This document shows, piece by piece, positions 60,962 to 64,000 of a stretch of 64,000 bases of DNA (within the stretch, counting starts at the first letter, position 1; every line of letters begins with the position of its first letter). The notes beneath the pieces were generated by a model. That model was not told the origin of the DNA, did not search any database, and worked only from the letters and a program-made list of their open reading frames with translations. The position numbers and the translations under genes are program-made. The stretch is from Dimorphilus gyrociliatus (Eukaryota; Annelida; Polychaeta; Dinophilidae): positions 62,001 to 126,000 of the forward strand of contig CAJFCJ010000025.1 in assembly GCA_904063045.1 (NCBI GenBank). Direction: 5' to 3'.

Positions 60962-63257
60962 TAACGATAAAGAATAATTGTAAAGATATAAAGCAAAAAT
61001 TGACATATCAGAAGAAAGAGAAACTTGAAGACAGAGTTTTTTTTTTTATATATTTTTATATATATTTGTTCATTGGAAGAAAGAAAACATAGATCATTTG
61101 AAGACAATTCATTTTTTTTCTCTTTAAATGTTCTATTACAAACAATAATTCTAAAATACTGAAGATGAACAATAGTAGAGTGAGGCAATATGCAGAATAT
61201 ATAACTGTATATAATACTATAGCTGACTGTTCAAGAATCTGAACATAAAAGATATGATTTGTCAGTTTTTTTTACATCTATAATATAGAATTTTAAAATT
61301 GAACGGGACAATTTTTTCCGTTCTTTAATCGTTAAATTGTGATTTTTATTATAAGCAGATAGTTCTTGAATAACAACTAGTAACTTCAATTTATATTATT
61401 CGTATTATTTCCAATATATAATATTACGTAAATACGATAAAATTAACAAACTGTTTTACATTTCACTCTTGTAGAACGAGAGATGAAATTTTATAATTTT
61501 GTTCTATTTATTCATTTAAAAGTTAACGTTATTTATATACTTTATTCTATAAATAAATAGAGTTAATGAGGAGGATATTCGAATGACATGCACGGAAATA
61601 TTGTATTGTTAGTCCCTTTCTTTTGTTCCATACTTTTATAATTCTTAACTTTTGCACCGACAGATTTTAACAATAGATTATTATTATTAAAAATATAAGA
61701 GTTTTTGCCTTTTATTTCATTTATATTAAGAACATTTGGGTTTATTATTTGGATATGTTTTTCCATATTGTTTCTTACTTTTTCTTTTTATTCTTTTAAT
61801 GGATAAAATCCATACAAACACTTTATACTAATTAGTAACCATTTCTATTACAGAAGTCAACCTTAGCTCTGTAAAACTTGCAGAGGGCGTTACCATAAGA
61901 TCGGAAAAGAAGATCTGTTAAAACTTGGGAACAGCAATAGGTTATTGTGTGTTCAAAGCGTGGCATTAAAATCGAGTACGCCACTGCGTAATGCTGATGG
62001 AAAGTCACTTCTTATGGATTACGCTGCGCGTGGAACCCATGTTATGTTACTATTTTATGTTATGTGCTAATCCAGAAGCCCAGGCGAATTAAGAAGAAAC
62101 ACAATTCAGAAAAATTCAAAATATTGTATATGTACAAAACAAACTTACTATATGCGATTTTACCTTCATAAGTTTTCTTGTTAATGTAAGACAAACAATG
62201 TAAAAGATTTTGCGTCGTTACCTGCAATATACAATTAAAGGTAAATTAATTGTATATAAATAATGGCAGCTACAATCTAGTACGTCATTTATCCATAGCA
62301 GATAAAAACAGTAGTGATAAACGGTAATAATGCGGCAGATATTTTTCATTGAATAATCTAAAAACAAAACAAACACACAGCTAAAATGTAAACAAAATTT
62401 TTTGTCAGTACTGGAAGTCAACTTTATTGATTTTATGTAATTTTTATCAATATTATTTTGGTTTGTTTAATATGCTAATTGTTTTTTTTCTCATATTTTA
62501 AGTCCTTATTATTACTCTTAACTAGTACTACAGCGACAACTACTATTACTACTACTACAACCACTACTACTACTATTATTATTATAATTATTGATGATAT
62601 TAAATTATTAAATTATCACTATTATTTGCATATTCAAATTATGTAAGACTATTACGCAAAAAAGGGCAAAAAAAGTGAAAATTTTACCTTAAAATATGAA
62701 AAAAAAGGAAACGAAAAATTCTTTTTCTTTCAATGTTGTTTGTAAATTACTTTTTAATTGAATATATACAGAATATATACTGTATATATTTTCGTTTTCC
62801 TGTTTTGTCAAGTTGGAAGTTTTACGTCGTAGTAACGTTTGTCATCCGTGTTTGCGAATATCATACGAATTACAAGTGTTTTAATCGTAATTTTAAAACA
62901 AATTCAATGTTTGATAAAACTTAAAAAATGTTTAATTATAAAAGAAATATGAAAGTAAATATTATAATAAATGTTGTGTTTTTCTTCATATATAAATCTA
63001 TATATAAAGGGAAAATGCAATAAATACAAAGTCCTTTAAACTGACGTTATTCTTCAGTTTTAAGGAAACAAAAAAAAACTTATTTCTTCTTTCGCTTTTC
63101 GTCAAATATTTTACGAAGATATTCCAATCTTTACCCTGATTACGGGGAAAAAACAGTCATTTTATTGGAGATAAACAAATTGAAACCGAAGAAGGAGAAA
63201 GGATATAGATAATTTGTAAGTTGAAGAAAGCTTGTTCTAAACACTTTTAATTGTTAT
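60962..63257. other. Interval between RBM12-like and ATG4
   Basis: AT-rich, with an ACT trinucleotide tract near 62530-62580, TACTGTATA motifs (61205, 62775) and one retrotransposon fragment (61867-62067). No host gene recognised. Confidence 0.5.
61867..62067 (+). mobile_element. Decayed non-LTR retrotransposon (LINE) fragment
   Basis: A frame open for 67 codons to TAA at 62068, more GC-rich than its surroundings. It contains LCKTCRGRYHKIGKEDLL and, downstream, SSTPLRNADGKSLL. The latter is the recognisable segment just upstream of the reverse-transcriptase domain in many RTE/CR1/Jockey-type elements (TPLRxADGxxLLTDKxxIxxRW). After MDYAARG the similarity ends and the frame soon terminates. 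There is no start, RT core or endonuclease, so this is a short dead remnant. Confidence 0.5.
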
Positions 63258-63882
63258 TTAAAGAAGGACGAAATCTTCAAAATGATTGTCCCGAGAATTT
63301 CGATTTATTGATAATGCCTGTGCTGGTGTTGATTCTTTATCAATTATTGAAAAAACGGGATATTTCATCGGCGGTGTTGAGTCATTCCGTCTTTCTTTAG
63401 TGATACAATACTAAAAGTATAAAAATTATTCATAATTAATAATAATAAACAAACATGAAGAATTTAAATTCTTTTACAAACCTTTTGAATATTCTCCCGT
63501 AACTCGCTTAGGTGCTGTCGACTTTTGCAGATAAAACATATTGTACAACTTGGATCTAGTTTTCCGAAAGACATTTTTCTGGGCTCCCGGCAATGAAAAG
63601 TTTCAATAGATGTCATTTCATCTTTTAAATTAACTGATTCTTGACATAAATGAGGATCCAAATATATAAATTCATCTTCTTGACTACCACAAACCCAAAC
63701 GGAATGTCTAGGCTTTCCACCTAACACACCAGCACATCCGTCAAATGACAATATACCTTTTAAACATTCTGCATAGTCTCTATTTAATTTTTCACCCCCT
63801 AATCGAACAGGAATTAGAATTAAAACACTTTTCCAATTTCCCTCTCCATCCATTGCTAATTTCTCAACATCTTTCATAAAAA
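63258..63882 (-). CDS. ATG4: Cysteine protease ATG4 (C/D type), 3' exons
   Basis: Two minus-strand exons, 63482-63882 and 63258-63410, join in phase 0; the 5' exons, including the catalytic cysteine, lie beyond the window. NWKSVLILIPVRLGGEKLN and YAECLKGILSF match ATG4C/D better than ATG4A/B. GVLGGKPRHS and FIYLDPHLCQ contain the conserved DPH catalytic Asp/His pair, and ETFHCREPRKMSFGKLDPSC is a family hallmark. The last exon ends NHFEDFVLL, matching the acidic-F-V-L-L end of ATG4C, a likely Atg8/LC3-interacting motif. ATG4 processes Atg8-family proteins and removes them from lipid during autophagy. The frame also runs on without splicing to a stop after KVCKRI, but the GTTTGT donor and the family-typical last exon favour splicing. 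Confidence 0.92.
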
Positions 63883-64000
63883 CTGTTAAAATATAAAGTT
63901 GTTTATATTATATATTTAATGATTTACATAATAAACAACTGCAAAGCCTATTTTACTATATGCCAGAAAATATAAAACAAAGGTAAATATCGTCCGATGT

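Overview
Eukaryotic nuclear DNA from an animal, most likely a small-genome invertebrate bilaterian. The window is AT-rich, full of TA and GA/CT microsatellites, and its genes are split by GT-AG introns. Metazoan families are plain: Jun (AP-1), protocadherin, class I cytokine-receptor-like proteins, stathmin, PSMG1, RBM12, DHCR7, TMEM45 and ATG4. About 13 genes in 64 kb (one per ~5 kb) indicates a compact genome. A lophotrochozoan such as a small annelid is my guess; the sequence does not prove it.

Layout. 132-1462 (+): 3' end of a receptor with one membrane segment and a tyrosine-containing cytoplasmic tail. 4399-5091 (-): intronless JUN gene with an unusually legible promoter at 5191-5305. 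5306-11069: gene-poor. 11070-19328 (+): six-exon protocadherin. 23348-26589 (-): DHCR7. 26592-39457: gene-poor, with one isolated candidate exon at 35794-35956 and three guanine-run motifs. 39458-42246 (-): TMEM45-like membrane protein. 43367-47545 and 48216-51026 (+): two tandem cytokine-receptor-like genes. From 51560 the genes are dense: stathmin (-), an Arg/Ser-repeat protein (-), a thioredoxin (-), PSMG1 (-) and RBM12-like (+). 61867-62067: decayed non-LTR retrotransposon fragment. 63258-63882 (-): 3' exons of ATG4.

Main points of interest. (1) The two tandem receptors share an almost identical ~1.05 kb block, introns included, that encodes their membrane-proximal half, while their ligand-binding halves are barely alignable. 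Both have short tails. The partial receptor at the window start has a long tail and resembles them in the last extracellular domain, so signalling and short-tailed (possibly decoy) receptors may sit in one locus. (2) The JUN promoter shows CCAAT, TGACATCA, MEF2 and TATA elements in the order and near the spacing known for the human c-JUN promoter. (3) The stathmin has two extra 47-residue modules, each on its own 141-nt exon. (4) A CTCF-like core, AG[AG][GT]GGC[GA], recurs in intergenic DNA.

Exon boundaries were read by eye from splice signals and reading-frame continuity. For most genes the exon lengths sum to a multiple of three with phases that match, which is the main support for the models.
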